Positions 39,662-51,590 of a DNA stretch of 64,000 bases are shown here, piece by piece. The number at the start of each line of letters is the position of its first letter. Within the stretch, counting starts at the first letter, position 1. The notes beneath the pieces were generated by a model, which was not told where the DNA came from, made no database searches, and saw only the letters and a program-made list of their open reading frames with translations. Source of the DNA: Macrobrachium rosenbergii (lineage: Eukaryota > Arthropoda > Malacostraca > Decapoda > Palaemonidae). The stretch covers positions 43,889,125 through 43,953,124 of the forward strand of contig NC_089783.1 in NCBI RefSeq assembly GCF_040412425.1, in the 5' to 3' direction. Position numbers and translations under genes: made by a program.

Positions 39662-39710
<49 letters not shown>
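39104..39710. repeat. Composite (GA)n / spacer-4 repeat block
   Basis: GA arrays at 39112-39124, 39337-39352, 39480-39534 and 39667-39710. The spacers at 39353-39479 and 39535-39666 are homologous over about 125 bp (TGTTTGTTTTTAGTCAGTAA, GGGTAACAG, TTTTTAATTG, GCCATTTAT). Period about 180 bp. Confidence 0.85.
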
Positions 39711-39714
<4 letters not shown>

Positions 39715-42069
39715 GATGAAGGGAGGGTGATGAAACCTGGGGTTATGACAAGAAGCCTCCGAGATGAGTAGATGAAGGGAAGATGGTGTCTACCCCTGAC
39801 CGCTGAAGGCAGTGAATGGAATGTCGAGGAGTTCTGATTTCGCACGAAAATAGGATGTGGAAGGATCTCGATATTTGGAGACAGTATGGGATAATAATTA
39901 CTGAAGCACTGGATGATATGGGATAAAAAAGGCCGAGAAAGGATAAGCATTTTTGAATAAAATAATGAAAGCGACGCGGTAACGAAAATCAGAAGGTTAG
40001 GGATGATCATATGGGAATGGCAATTTGTAAAGAAGTTATGATGATGAGGAGGCAGACATATACTCTAGGATGATAAAGGGAAACTTTTTATGAAAACATG
40101 CACTGCGTTGCCAAATTGAAAACATTTTAGAAAGAAAAAAATATAACCAAACATTTGATTTATTGCGAAGAGAAACGTTTGGGTGTTAAAGACACACAGT
40201 TTAGTGATACACTACAAAAGACGGCTAGAAGCCCTGAAAAATGGGTGATTTTTAAGCAATAATCCTTTTTTAGGGTATGAATCAATGAAGAAGTCATGCA
40301 CGAGGGAGCAATTTGTCTGCAGACATTTGGAATTAGACTTGTAATTTAAAAGGATTCGAGGATAAAAATGGCTAATAACCAATTTACCTACGTAAATGTG
40401 CAACCTTGATATATTTAAGTCCATTTAGGAATAATAAAGTAAGGCCATTTAAGATTAAATTGCAAAAAAAAAAAATAATAATGATTTGAGTGTTGCAGTT
40501 ATAAGCCATGATAATGACCGGTTTTGCTATTTATTACCCTCTTGAATGATTATTGAATTTCTCGCTCCTGCTTCTCATAAGAACACGAAAGCACCGGATT
40601 AATCTGCTTATTCAGTTTCGTTGTGAGGCTCGAGTTCTACGAGCTTTCCGAACACGATGATTATCGTGTTCAGTACGAAGGTGGGTGTCGTTTCAAAGGT
40701 TCTTGAATTCTACGCTTAGACACTCTTCAGTTTATCTTTGGGGTTTCGCATGAGTTAATCTGTTATAGTGTTGCCTGCTATATTTCTTATTGTTGCCTGC
40801 TATATTTCTCCGTTTTAAAGATTTTCGGATTTATCGTCATAGATTCGCATGGATTTAACTGTTAAAATATTTGTGGTGGTATCTGCCGAGATATTCTTCC
40901 CTAGAACCTCTTGTATTTGCTTGGTTATATCTGCCGGGTATGTTCTTGCATTAAATGCTGCAGCGTCTCTGAACCTGTCCACTGATATATTCTTGAATTG
41001 GTTTGTTGAGATGTTGTTCGGTTTATGTGCAGAGTTATAGAATCATATGCCGGAATAATCTTGACTTTATCGCCTAAGGTAATCTTGAATTTATGCTCCC
41101 AAATAACCTTGAATTTATCACCTAAGGTAATCTTGGATTTATACCTTCAAATAATCGTGAATTTATGCTTCGAAATAATCTTGAATTTATTAGTGATGAG
41201 AGAACTGAATTCTTTTGTAAGGAGATTCTTAGATAATATGTAGTGACATAAACTGGAAATTAACTGCGTCTGTTTTCTCAGATATATTTTGAGAGACATT
41301 TTGAATCCATCTGCTGAAGTGATCCCCAAGTCCAAATGATTTAATCCAAGGTCGAATTGGAAAAGGTTTTTGACAGTGTCTTTTATAAACCTCTTTGGGA
41401 AGATAATGAGATGTTTAGGTATGCTTTGAAAGATTGCGAATATCGTAGCGGATTTAAATGAAGGGACTTTGAAGTGAGGTCATAGTCTCACCGAACCTTC
41501 CTTCGTTCTTGTTTATGTTATATAAATGAAAGAAACAACTTTGGGACTCACTGATCTAGGCAAAAGTTGAATGACTTTTATTTTACAGCTACTTTGGCGG
41601 TAAGGGACGAAAAGTGGGACCTGGTATGAATTACAGGTAATAATAAGATTCAAGATATTTATATGTAAAAGTCTTACGTTAATTAGTTGTTATGAATGAG
41701 AGTGATTTGTAGTTTCTTGGAATTTATGAAGAAAACAGAATTGGCTTTCGCACGTACAAAGCACTGGTTATTGCAGAGACAAAGCGTATGTACAGTACAG
41801 CAGTAATCTTCGCGAACTGTATAAAATTCCTTGTTGTAGTTCAATTTTTAATGTACAGAAAACGAAGTCTTGAAATTAATACCGTGAAAAAAAAGTTTGC
41901 AGTGTTGGCCTGACAAATGATTATAACGTGCGTGTATGTTATGTATTATATTAATTAATGCTTCCATCCTGGGTACTTTAGAAATGGGTGTGGTTTGGAT
42001 TTAAAGAAAATTTGCTCATGAAAGTACAGGATGATTTTATAATTTACATGTTGAAATTATATTGTCATA

Positions 42070-42073
<4 letters not shown>
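39711..42073. other. Unique DNA with a 24 bp minisatellite
   Basis: At 41053-41192 a unit of about 24 bp (AATCTTGAATTTATCACCTA) occurs six times. Otherwise unique AT-rich DNA. The 63- and 72-codon frames at 40849-41243 partly read through this repeat. No gene recognised. Confidence 0.55.
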
Positions 42074-42136
<63 letters not shown>

Positions 42137-42137
42137 G
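42074..42137. repeat. (GA)n microsatellite
   Basis: GA array with one GGA break. Confidence 0.95.
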
Positions 42138-42837
42138 TGGGGGAGATGGCAATTAAAACAATGAAAGCTAAGTGAGAATAACTCAAAACATTTCATTTTA
42201 GATTAGAGTGTTATGTTAGGTAATTCGTAGATTTGGTTACAGTTTTACATAAAGGGACACGAATCAGGGTTACTTCTGAGAAGTAACAATCTTGATATTT
42301 TTAACTGAAAATGAAGAGGAACCTTTATTTGGCTTGGGATGAAAATCTTAAAGCTCCAAATAGCTTGTATAAAAATCGCTAAGTCTCTTCTTAGCATTTC
42401 TAGACCGCTCAAGCTTAACTTCCCTTTTCGTTATCTTAATAATACTGTTGTTCATATTTTGATATATAAGGGTTCAATTCCATCCCTGTTAAATAAGAGC
42501 TTAAGGTGTTTAAGGGGCCGTGGTTCTGAATTAATTCTCAGCATAGCAACTAGGTGCCCGGGCATAGCAGGACCGGATGGATTTTACTGTCCCTCTCTCA
42601 AACGATCGACCACCACGCTGAAGCCTCTTGATAGCCAAGGGCTCTCAGACAGGACCAGAAAAAGATATATTTCAGTTCTAGATGTTGTGCAGAAAAAGGT
42701 AATAATACTTCCATCTCTTGACCTACTTCCATTAGCAGTGTTTATCACTTATTCCAAATACGATTATTTTGTTTGGTGGATATTGCTCCTTCAGCGAATG
42801 GACTTTCTGGTTAGTTCTTTTAAATATGAGAACATTG

Positions 42838-42838
<1 letters not shown>
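42138..42838. other. Unique DNA with the longest open frame of the window
   Basis: A 199-codon plus frame (42339-42938) runs through unique DNA and into (AT)n, so its last ~30 codons are YIYI repeat. The unique part shows no motif, domain or codon pattern I recognise. Treated as a chance frame. Confidence 0.4.
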
Positions 42839-42910
<72 letters not shown>

Positions 42911-42923
42911 ATATATATATAAA
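42839..42923. repeat. (AT)n microsatellite
   Basis: AT array on the left of the family D palindrome. Confidence 0.95.
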
Positions 42924-42936
42924 ACAATAAGCTTCT

Positions 42937-43236
42937 AAACGTCCTTTAATATCAATTCGCTCTACCTCGGAAATAATATATTTTCATATATGTTACCGAA
43001 GGGGAATTTTTTAGTTGATAATACTTGCTGGCCGTGTGGGTAAAGGCGTCCACTGTAGTCCTGCGTTCTTGTCCTTCGTTGGTTCGAGCCCACGGGACGA
43101 CGAACTTATTATCAACTAAAAAAATTCCCGTTCGGTAACATATATGAAAATATATTATTTCGAGGTAGAGCGAATTGGATATTAAAGGACGTTTGTAGTT
43201 TACTGCTTGTATACGAATCACGGTAATGTGATAAGA
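42937..43236 (+). mobile_element. Family D tRNA-headed fold-back element, copy 6
   Basis: Left arm 42937-43022 and right arm 43108-43194 are inverted copies over about 86 bp. The 85 bp loop is the tRNA-like head, with A-box-like CTGGCCGTGTGGG (43029-43041) and B-box-like TTGGTTCGAGCCC (43079-43091). The right arm is the normal SINE body (CGAGGTAGAGCGAATTGGAT, ATTAAAGGACGTTTGTAG); a tail (43195-43236) follows. The left arm is the body in reverse. Both ends abut (AT)n. Confidence 0.85.
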
Positions 43237-43238
43237 AG

Positions 43239-43241
<3 letters not shown>

Positions 43242-43330
<89 letters not shown>
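43242..43330. repeat. (AT)n microsatellite
   Basis: AT array directly at the tail of family D copy 6. Confidence 0.95.
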
Positions 43331-44089
43331 TGTATATAAATAGTAGAATTGGAAATAACAGTTAAACTAGTAATTACGTATTCTGGCTTCTTTTGTTGTT
43401 TTTTGATTTTTTCTCTTATGTTCAAACTATGCTCACCTCTCCACTTCGCTGGTCACTTGGGTTTATATAAATCCACAGTATAACGAAAAAGCCAGCTGTG
43501 CGGACATTCGTTTCTTAAAGCATCTATATTTCTGCTCTCTCATTACACTCTTCGCTGTCGCAGCTCTCTGGTCCGTTAACTGGCATGACAAAAACAGTTG
43601 TGTGTGGTTTCCATTATTACTTGCTGTTTTTGTAATTTATATATAACTGGTTTTTTTTGACGTGTTGCACGATGCTCGATAATTGCTAATCTAGAATGGA
43701 AAGAACTTGGAAGCGATTTTAGTAGCTTTGATTGTACTGTTGTTGTGGTCAGTTTCTGTTTGTATTTGATTTGTAATTAAGACTGCGTAGAATAATTAAA
43801 AATGCACGAACTGGGTGTTATTATTATTATATTAATTATTAGTTTATCGTGAACATGAAACTGGAATTTTCTCGCCTCACGGTCTTCGGTTTTCGTAGGT
43901 GGGCCTGACCCCTGTAGTAGACTTACTACATATGAATTCGGTTGCAATGCCGTGTTCGTGATGCCTGTTGTGGCATATGAACTGGAGGAGAGCTTATGAT
44001 TTTGCACAGAAAAATTGCCTTTAAACTGTCAAGTGCCTTCACTTTCAGCAGGCAAAGTACTTAGTCAGAATATTAAAGATCTGAAAGAG
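43331..44089. other. Unique AT-rich DNA
   Basis: Nothing recognised. Confidence 0.5.
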
Positions 44090-44475
44090 CTTCTCCCGTG
44101 CTAAGGAAAGAACGAAGAGGTGGACAACCCAGGTCCCTTGTCAAGCCCAGTAAGGAAGAAATGAAGGAGTAGGGAATGAAAAGTAGCCAGGCTTAACCTC
44201 GAAGGAAACGGTATATATCAAGGGGAACAAAAGCAGGGAGAGAATTCCAAACTTTGAGGGTAGAGGAATCAGGCCATTAACAAAACTGAGCCCACTAGTA
44301 CGGCACAACAGCGGTCTCCGTGTAAGCTCGTTACCCGCATAGATTGTGAGTCTTGTCTCGTGAAGGTAGCAACAAAGACGTAAATGCTAGGGATTAGAAG
44401 GCATAAGCAAATATTAGTATTGGCTTTGGATGCTTCTGCAAACAATTTGTCAAAAGATGGAGGAGGAATCCCATG
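44090..44475 (-). pseudogene. Probable LINE C-terminal remnant (WNSLP type)
   Basis: One minus-strand frame reads KVWNSLPAFVP (about 44229-44261) followed by DIYRFLRG. A W-N-S-L-P motif followed by an aromatic/basic stretch is typical of the C-terminal end of several non-LTR retrotransposon ORFs. Flanks contain stops, so it is inactive. The call rests on one short motif. Confidence 0.35.
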
Positions 44476-44489
44476 AACACATTTTTTTA

Positions 44490-44845
44490 ATTATATAATT
44501 TTCATGCCCAATCGGTCCATATTTAGGTTTCGCTTTGTGTATCTTCAAATATCCAGGACTTTTTAAGTCTTTTTATTCTTCCCTCAAGTTTTTCCGAATT
44601 TTACACTATTCATTGCCAGTCAGCTTCCATTCTCTCCACGTGATCAGACCGCCTCGCCTCAAAACACTTTGATCGTAATTGTACTTATACTAAGTTTTCA
44701 CCATTCCACATTGTAATGTTCAAGTGATGCAACCAGTTCTTTTTAACAGGCTCAGACGTTTTCTTTTCATTTCTATTCAACACCCAAGCTTCATTTCCTT
44801 AGAAAAATGGCTCAACAGGCCTTGTGTGCATTCCAGATTTGATTT
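44490..44845 (-). pseudogene. LINE reverse-transcriptase C-terminal remnant
   Basis: Minus-strand translation shows FYGNEAWVLNRNEKK (about 44764-44808) and, further on, SDHVERMEADWQ (about 44606-44641). These match the YGSEtWvLn and GHVeRM motifs found downstream of the catalytic core in many non-LTR retrotransposon ORFs. Several frameshifts and stops; inactive. It lies next to the WNSLP-type remnant in the same orientation. Confidence 0.6.
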
Positions 44846-45034
44846 CCATACATAATCGTCTTCTCTTTCATTTTTTTCCTAAGCCCCACTATCCTTTTGT
44901 GTGTGAGTGTTATAGATACATATATATAAAATTTATGCATACATACAATAATAGGTTGGTAATACATATCACACAAGAAAGAAATGCTACACGGATAAAA
45001 AGCAGTTAGCTATGATGTAAAAATTTTCCTTTCA

Positions 45035-45037
<3 letters not shown>

Positions 45038-45097
<60 letters not shown>
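45038..45097. repeat. (GA)n microsatellite
   Basis: Pure GA array. Confidence 0.95.
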
Positions 45098-45382
45098 ATA
45101 ATGCCCCTCATATCATCTTATATTGAATAAAGCAGATTATATTCTGAGGGAGAGGTAGAGAAACTCGTAAGCGGATTAAAATGTTTTATTGATAAAGTAC
45201 AAGGTTTATTATACAAAGCTTTTGAATTAGGTTTTTATTCCTTTTCGTTCGTTTGCAACCTAAGGCTCCCCTCTTTCATAGTTTTGACTTTTATTTGTAT
45301 AGAATTAAATCGCCTAGTTCTGTAGATGGTGTTATTGAAGTGGTGTAGGTGAAATATTGCCATTTTCCCCGCTTAGCTATTT

Positions 45383-45387
<5 letters not shown>

Positions 45388-45447
<60 letters not shown>

Positions 45448-45550
45448 GTATATATATATAGACTCACATGTATAATATATGTATGTATGTGTATATGTAT
45501 AATAATATAAGTATATATATACACAAACATACATATGTATGTATATGCAG
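45388..45550. repeat. (CT)n then mixed AT/ATGT runs
   Basis: CT 45388-45444, then short AT, ATGT and AC runs. Confidence 0.9.
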
Positions 45551-45998
45551 TCGCTATAGTTCAAGATTAACAGGATCTTTCATTCTCAAAGCAACATTGG
45601 CGTCATTATATGAAATTGATATCAGACACCCATTGCAGTGTAACCTTAAGTTTTTATCACAAATTCTCATTTCTTAATGTTGGTAGTTGTATTAAGACAT
45701 TGTCTTTGTGTGGTATGAGGTCACTGTTCATGTTAGGCTGTTGGCAATGCTTTGTTGAATAAAGCTAGGTATGTATCATATATGAAGAAACACTGCAGTC
45801 ATGCATATGTTCTGTAACTGATTATACAAAGTGCATTTCATGTATAATAATTTAGTTCTGCTAGAACTGTATTTCTTGAAGTACCTCGCTGAAAGTCATT
45901 GAAAATTGAGGTGAATTTTCTAAAGCTGTACATTTGCAATTGATAGTAAAGTTTGGCGATAAATTCTTATCGGGGAAATGAAGACTTCTTTGCGCGCG

Positions 45999-46001
<3 letters not shown>
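45551..46001. other. Unique AT-rich DNA
   Basis: Nothing recognised. Confidence 0.5.
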
Positions 46002-46066
<65 letters not shown>

Positions 46067-46190
46067 AAAAGGAAATGTATTGAGGAAGTTAAGCCTTCCT
46101 TAATCTCAGCCACTTAGGACTTCCTTCAACTTCCAGAGAGGGGCTACTAAACTTGGTGAAAAGGTATTGATCTTCGAAATTCCGATATGG

Positions 46191-46255
<65 letters not shown>
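46002..46255. repeat. Two (GA)n arrays
   Basis: GA 46002-46064 and 46194-46255. Both are preceded by GCACGAGAGA-like sequence. Confidence 0.95.
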
Positions 46256-46258
<3 letters not shown>

Positions 46259-46680
46259 GGGGAGTACCAACAGAAGCAGATGCAACAACATCGTTAATGG
46301 AATGAGCAGAGTGGGGAGGGGAGGAGGGGGGTGATAAGGAACAGAGAGGAGAAAGATTGAAAGAGGAAAGTATAAAAGTAGTGATATTTAGAGCTGGAAA
46401 AAAGGGAGTAAAGAGACTCGAGACGGGAGAGAGAAGTGAAAAATGAAGAAGGGGTTCACAAAGAGAAGAAGAAAAAGAGATATTGGGAGATTAAAAGGAG
46501 TATTGATGATGTGGAAATGGAGATTGTGAATGATACGAAGACTCGGTAAAGAAGGAAAAGATATTTTTATGTAAACAGAGAGGGCAGATTTCAGTAATCA
46601 AAAGAGAGAACGGCAAAATGCAGCAGTAAAGAACGGAAGGTGACGTTGGAAAAGGAGAAGAGGCTCTGAGGAAATCATTA
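46256..46680. other. Purine-rich tract
   Basis: About 425 bp in which the plus strand is strongly enriched in G and A (for example GGGGAGGAGGGGGGTGATAA). No gene recognised. Confidence 0.7.
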
Positions 46681-48010
46681 ACTCGGTTGGTTTCTTTTAA
46701 GACTGAATGTAATTAGGTCATGATGATACTTAGGTTACAGTATTAGCGATGATACTGTTATTAGTAGTTGTTCTCTGCTGAAAATCGGAGATGCCGTGGA
46801 ACATTGAGTAGAATTTAAAATGATTACAGGATACTAATGTAGCACTGTTAACATCAGGAGTAGTTGTAGTGGTAGTATTATGATCTCTGTACCAATTAGG
46901 TTATAATGAGACATGAGAGTACGAGATTAAAACATAGGTTACGGTGAATAACAGTGTGGAAAATAAAATACTTTCTGAACAGGAAAAGAGGATTAAACAT
47001 TGCCGGAATTCCAAATATGTAACTCATTTTTGGAATCATGAAATGTATTATAAGGAGAGGTAACGTGCTGAGAAGATTTTGCTTTTGTTTTCAGCACTGA
47101 CCTGAAATGCCAGCCTTCAGTCGTGAGAGGCGCGTGCTTCTGTTTTGTTTCCTTCTTCCGTCTTTTTCTTAGGCATTATGTCTCACTCAAGTTAAATGCC
47201 TTTTGCACTCCCCTAAGAAGAGGCGATCTGTGATGAAGGCTCTCTCTTATTCCTTCTCAATTTCGCTTTGTCTCAGAAACATAAATATGACCTTTCTTTC
47301 CACCAGCCTGCATCCCATTCTTTGACGACTAGAGACTACTGCACGCCGTAACTCGAAAGTGAATCTCTATACAGTACTTGTATAGACGTTCAACGGACGT
47401 AGGAAACATCTCTATTCCTTTATAACTTTCAGTATCGATCATTCCGTTATTTAAGCTTCTTGTTTACCTTATCTACCCCCGTTTGGAACGTCTTACTTTT
47501 ATCTGCGTTCTGGTCAAGACTGGATAACAGGCAGGTTGTTTATCAAATAACCTTCCTCTTACCTTTTCTTTTATTTCCTTCTCGCTGCCGAGAGGTGCCA
47601 TTGCTTTCTTGTATACAAGGGCTGTTTTGGTAGTAGTTCCCATGCAGGCAGAGGAGTCACTCCATATTCGGGCGCCCTCGGAACACGTACCAAGCCACTT
47701 CTTCCCAAGTTTATGTTGTTACAGTGTGTGTGGAGTAAGCATTTCATAGGGGCCCACTTGTCTTAGTGAAATGGTACCGGATCATAATTATGAAAAGCCC
47801 CGATGCAACTGCTGTATTTTAGAATTTACCCATGGCGTATTCCAGTAGTTTGTGTTTAATGCATGGACGCTTTGCGATGAGTTTTTTATTCTTTTTATCT
47901 CAAGGCCGATACTGTGAAGGTTATCGGTTGTTAAGTGCTTGACAGCCCCTGGGTTATCAAGTTGTTTTGATTTAGATAAGCTAGAGGAGCTTATCGGAGA
48001 TAGAGGTGGG
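46681..48010. other. Unique DNA
   Basis: Nothing recognised. Confidence 0.5.
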
Positions 48011-48111
<101 letters not shown>

Positions 48112-48445
48112 GATGGAGATTATGTGGAAGAGTATTCAACGCGCTTTTGATAAAATTTCTGTGGGTTTGCATATTATTTCCATCTTAGATTTTGAAGTTA
48201 GAGGATAGAGAAGGGAAGAGTTTGTTCTCGCTCTTATTTTTAAGCCCTTTTTTTCTAATGGAAGTAACGTTTTGATGAAGGAAAGGTATGTAGGAAATGT
48301 GTGTTTGTTATTAGTAAAATTTTGTGAAATCCACCGAAATTGGAAGGCTCTGCCTTTCGCAAATGTCAGTGGCTGTCATATTGCACGCCTTTACAGGACT
48401 TTGGTTAATAATATCTAGAATGAATGTTATTGAAAGGCCTTTTTA

Positions 48446-48778
48446 TTAGTTTTATGTAAAATAAAAACTATTGAGATGGCTATTTGTCTGTCCGTTCGCA
48501 CTTTTTTCTGTCCGCCCTCAGATCTCAAAATCTACTGAGGCTAGAGGGCTGCAAATTGGTATGTTGATCATCCGCCCTCCAACCATCAAACAACAAATTG
48601 CAGCCCTCTAGCCTCAGTTGTTTTATTTTATTTAAGGGTTAAAAGTTAGTTATAGCCGTAGGTCTGGCACCGCTAAAGGTACCAACAACGCAAGCCATCA
48701 CCGGGCCGTGGCTGATAGTTTCATACAGCATTATACGCTGTACAGAAAACTCGATAGCGCCGAAGATTTTTTTTTTTT
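48446..48778 (+). mobile_element. Family A structured repeat, copy 4
   Basis: Has the TTTTATGTAAAATAAAAACT start, the GTCTGTCCGTTCGCAC lead, and the large inverted repeat (48532-48623, arms with GAGGCTAGAGGGCTGCAAAT and complement). The body has lost the inner CCACCGAAA stem: the sequence jumps from ATACAGCATTATAC to GCTGTACAG. The final stem is cut at CGCCGAAGA by poly-T. Confidence 0.8.
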
Positions 48779-49516
48779 GACAGAATCTTTAAATAAAAAA
48801 ATTCCACAATGGTCACATGGGTAGTATGTTTTACTTTCGTAAAACTGAAAGTATTCGATTTTGTTTGTCTTTATATTCTTGTTTATACAGTAAATTGAGA
48901 ATTTCTCCTAAATTGACAATGGTACTTTTGAACGTGTATACTTGTATACATATTTAAATGTATACTATACATGTTCAGTGTATATTTGTATAAATGGACG
49001 AGAATTTCTCTGGTTCAGGCTAAGTCCACTCAATTAAATGTAATAAAGGATCTAGTAGCTTTTCTTAGAATAAGTTTCTACAGCATTCCCGTATTTATTT
49101 CAGACTAGTAATTATTGTAAAACCATTGTGAAATGATTAACCATACTCTTTTACATTCTTCCTTAATAATATGGGATATATTGTTCTATCTGCCCTCTTT
49201 TTCCAGATCTCGTATTTGATACTGTGAACCAATTTTGATTAAAATGAAGTAAGTCATTTGGAAAGAGAGCTACTCCCAAATGAAGTAAGAGGGATATTTA
49301 TTTACTGACACTTGGTTGTATTGTCGTCTGTAGCTGCCATTCTTGTCATCGGGAGTTGAAGTATGGTTCGAGATTTAATTTGTATAGATATTTATCTATC
49401 TGTCAGTGTTTGATATACAATTAGCGTAAAACTTTATTCACCTATGACATTTACTTAAATGATTACTGTATAGAGTTCACCGCTGTTATGGAACGAGAGA
49501 GCCATCTCTGAAGTAT

Positions 49517-49519
<3 letters not shown>
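48779..49519. other. Unique AT-rich DNA
   Basis: Nothing recognised. Confidence 0.5.

Positions 49520-49583
<64 letters not shown>
49520..49583. repeat. (CT)n microsatellite
   Basis: Pure CT array. Confidence 0.95.
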
Positions 49584-49586
<3 letters not shown>

Positions 49587-50694
49587 GAGACAAGTACTTC
49601 ATGGTATCATTCATCGTCTCGATAAGTGTTTCTTTGGCTACTTGAAACCCTGAAAATTTAACGTTGTAGAATGTTAATTCTTTCCCTGGTGATCAAAATA
49701 TATTTCACACAAAACACATACGTGTATTCTTTTAAGTGTACAGTAGCTCTCGTTTACCTAAGGAGCAAACCATTTCAGATCTGAAGATGTCTATTGCTTA
49801 AGTAAACGGAAGATACTACCCACGTAGGGTGAGAGACCTCGCAAGACACAATCGTGGATGATCGCTTTTAGAAATTTTATCCTCGTACTTGTGATCACCG
49901 ACATGTGGCCTTCAGCTTATGTATTTTCTGTAAACAAGTTATATTGATCTCTTGGTCAGCGGATCTGTAGACAGGGAATCTTACTGTTCGCTCATACGAC
50001 CGCAGAGGACGAGGTCTTGGCAGGCAGACCATGAAGTGCAGTAGTATCCGGCAGGACGAGACGCTGGGGCTCCTCTTACAGGAAGGACAACGGAACATTA
50101 GCAATGGCTCGGTTTTTGCGGAAGTTGAATTGTAGATCGCCTTATTGTAAGGCTAGGAATATCACGCGTATTGTTTGTGCTACACAGCCTGAAGGTTTAG
50201 CGTGCCAGAGATAGAAAAACAATTACATTCCATATTTTTCCTTCTTCGACTTGAGTGTGTAATTGTAAATTGCACATGTCACTCGATCGACCAATCTATC
50301 TCCTTTCCGTTCCCGTTTTATGACGGAATTGCTTGCATATCATAGTTTGTATGTAATTTAAAACTGCGTTTTTTCCCTAAATGCAAATTTCATTTAAATG
50401 TCGTTTGTTTATTTGTGACGCCAGCGCAATATACAAATTGCGATAATAAAAAGCGCGTTACTGTGTGCCTGCGAATTACTTCATAATATCCATCATAATT
50501 TTCTACTTGCTTAACTTTGTTCTTATCCCTCGCTCTGTTTTTATTTGGAATATTTGCAGCCTCCATCCTTTGTAGTCGGCAGCGAAGAAGTTTGAAATGT
50601 AGCTGTAGATATAAAGGATTTTGTTTACATTAGGGACAAAATGGTAAGGTAATCTGATAAAAAAATGTTTGCTCTTTGTTTCTCATGTTATGTA
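49584..50694. other. Unique DNA including a possible conserved non-coding element
   Basis: 50370-50540 is repeat-free and holds an exact octamer ATGCAAAT (50381-50388), a forkhead-like TGTTTATT (50406-50413) and a small inverted pair (GCGCAAT/ATTGCG, 50424-50442). A 69-codon minus frame (49895-50104) starts MLMFRCPSCKRSPS but shows no known domain. Confidence 0.35.
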
Positions 50695-50820
<126 letters not shown>

Positions 50821-51093
50821 TATCGTTCCGAGCTCATTTGGAAGCTTTGCATCATACCTCCTTTGCATTCTGCGATGAAGAAGTTTGAAGTGGAGATGGT
50901 AAATGATACGACGGTGTTCATATTACACTTTATTACGCAGTCGAGCATGTTATATTATGTAGTCAAGCTGAGTGGAGCTTGACTCGGAAATAATGGGGTA
51001 TGATAAACAGTGTGATGATGGATATTATTTTCTACAACCGAGCACTTGTCGGGGTTGTGTGAGTGGCTACCATGTTGCCAGAAATGGGGGGAG

Positions 51094-51095
<2 letters not shown>

Positions 51096-51161
<66 letters not shown>
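51096..51161. repeat. (GA)n microsatellite
   Basis: Pure GA array. Confidence 0.95.
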
Positions 51162-51164
<3 letters not shown>

Positions 51165-51430
51165 TACTATATACCCTGAAGAAAATTGGCGAGGTTGATA
51201 TTGGCATTATTATTGTTGGAACTATGAGAAGTTAGTAAGATGGAATTTCATGCTCCCCGATAATAGTTATTACATCAGATGATACGGTTGTTGGGATGCA
51301 CGAGACAAAAAGAAAAAGAAAAAAATTTCGTAGGTGCAGATACACAGTGGTGTTTATGTTGAAAAAGCAGTGTTATCTACATTAATAAAGAAGAACTTTT
51401 TAACTAATGTTTCTAAGATATTTATGTATA
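51162..51430. other. Unique DNA
   Basis: Nothing recognised. Confidence 0.5.
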
Positions 51431-51510
51431 CATTCGGGATTGTTTCCGAGGTAGAGCGAAATTGAATGACATTTTTAACTTACTGCTTGTATTCATATAC
51501 ACGCACGAAC

Positions 51511-51511
<1 letters not shown>
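51431..51511 (+). mobile_element. Family D element fragment, copy 7
   Basis: 3' part only: TTCCGAGGTAGAGCGAAATT, GAATGACATTT and ACTTACTGCTTGTATTCATA, closely matching the body and tail of copy 6. The tail leads directly into (AT)n at 51513. Head absent: 5'-truncated. Confidence 0.75.

Positions 51512-51512
<1 letters not shown>

Positions 51513-51583
<71 letters not shown>
51513..51583. repeat. (AT)n microsatellite
   Basis: AT array at the tail of family D copy 7. Confidence 0.95.

Positions 51584-51590
<7 letters not shown>

Noticed and set aside
42339..42938. 199-codon frame, the longest in the window
   Set aside because: The last part is (AT)n translation and the unique part shows no domain, motif or start context that sets it apart from chance.
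43029..43100. Possible tRNA gene in the loop of the fold-back
   Set aside because: Good A and B boxes but no paired acceptor stem; the flanks are SINE body copies.
49895..50104. Minus frame with CPSCKRSPS, a possible zinc-binding exon
   Set aside because: Only one C-x-x-C pair, no second pair at zinc-finger spacing, no convincing splice sites.
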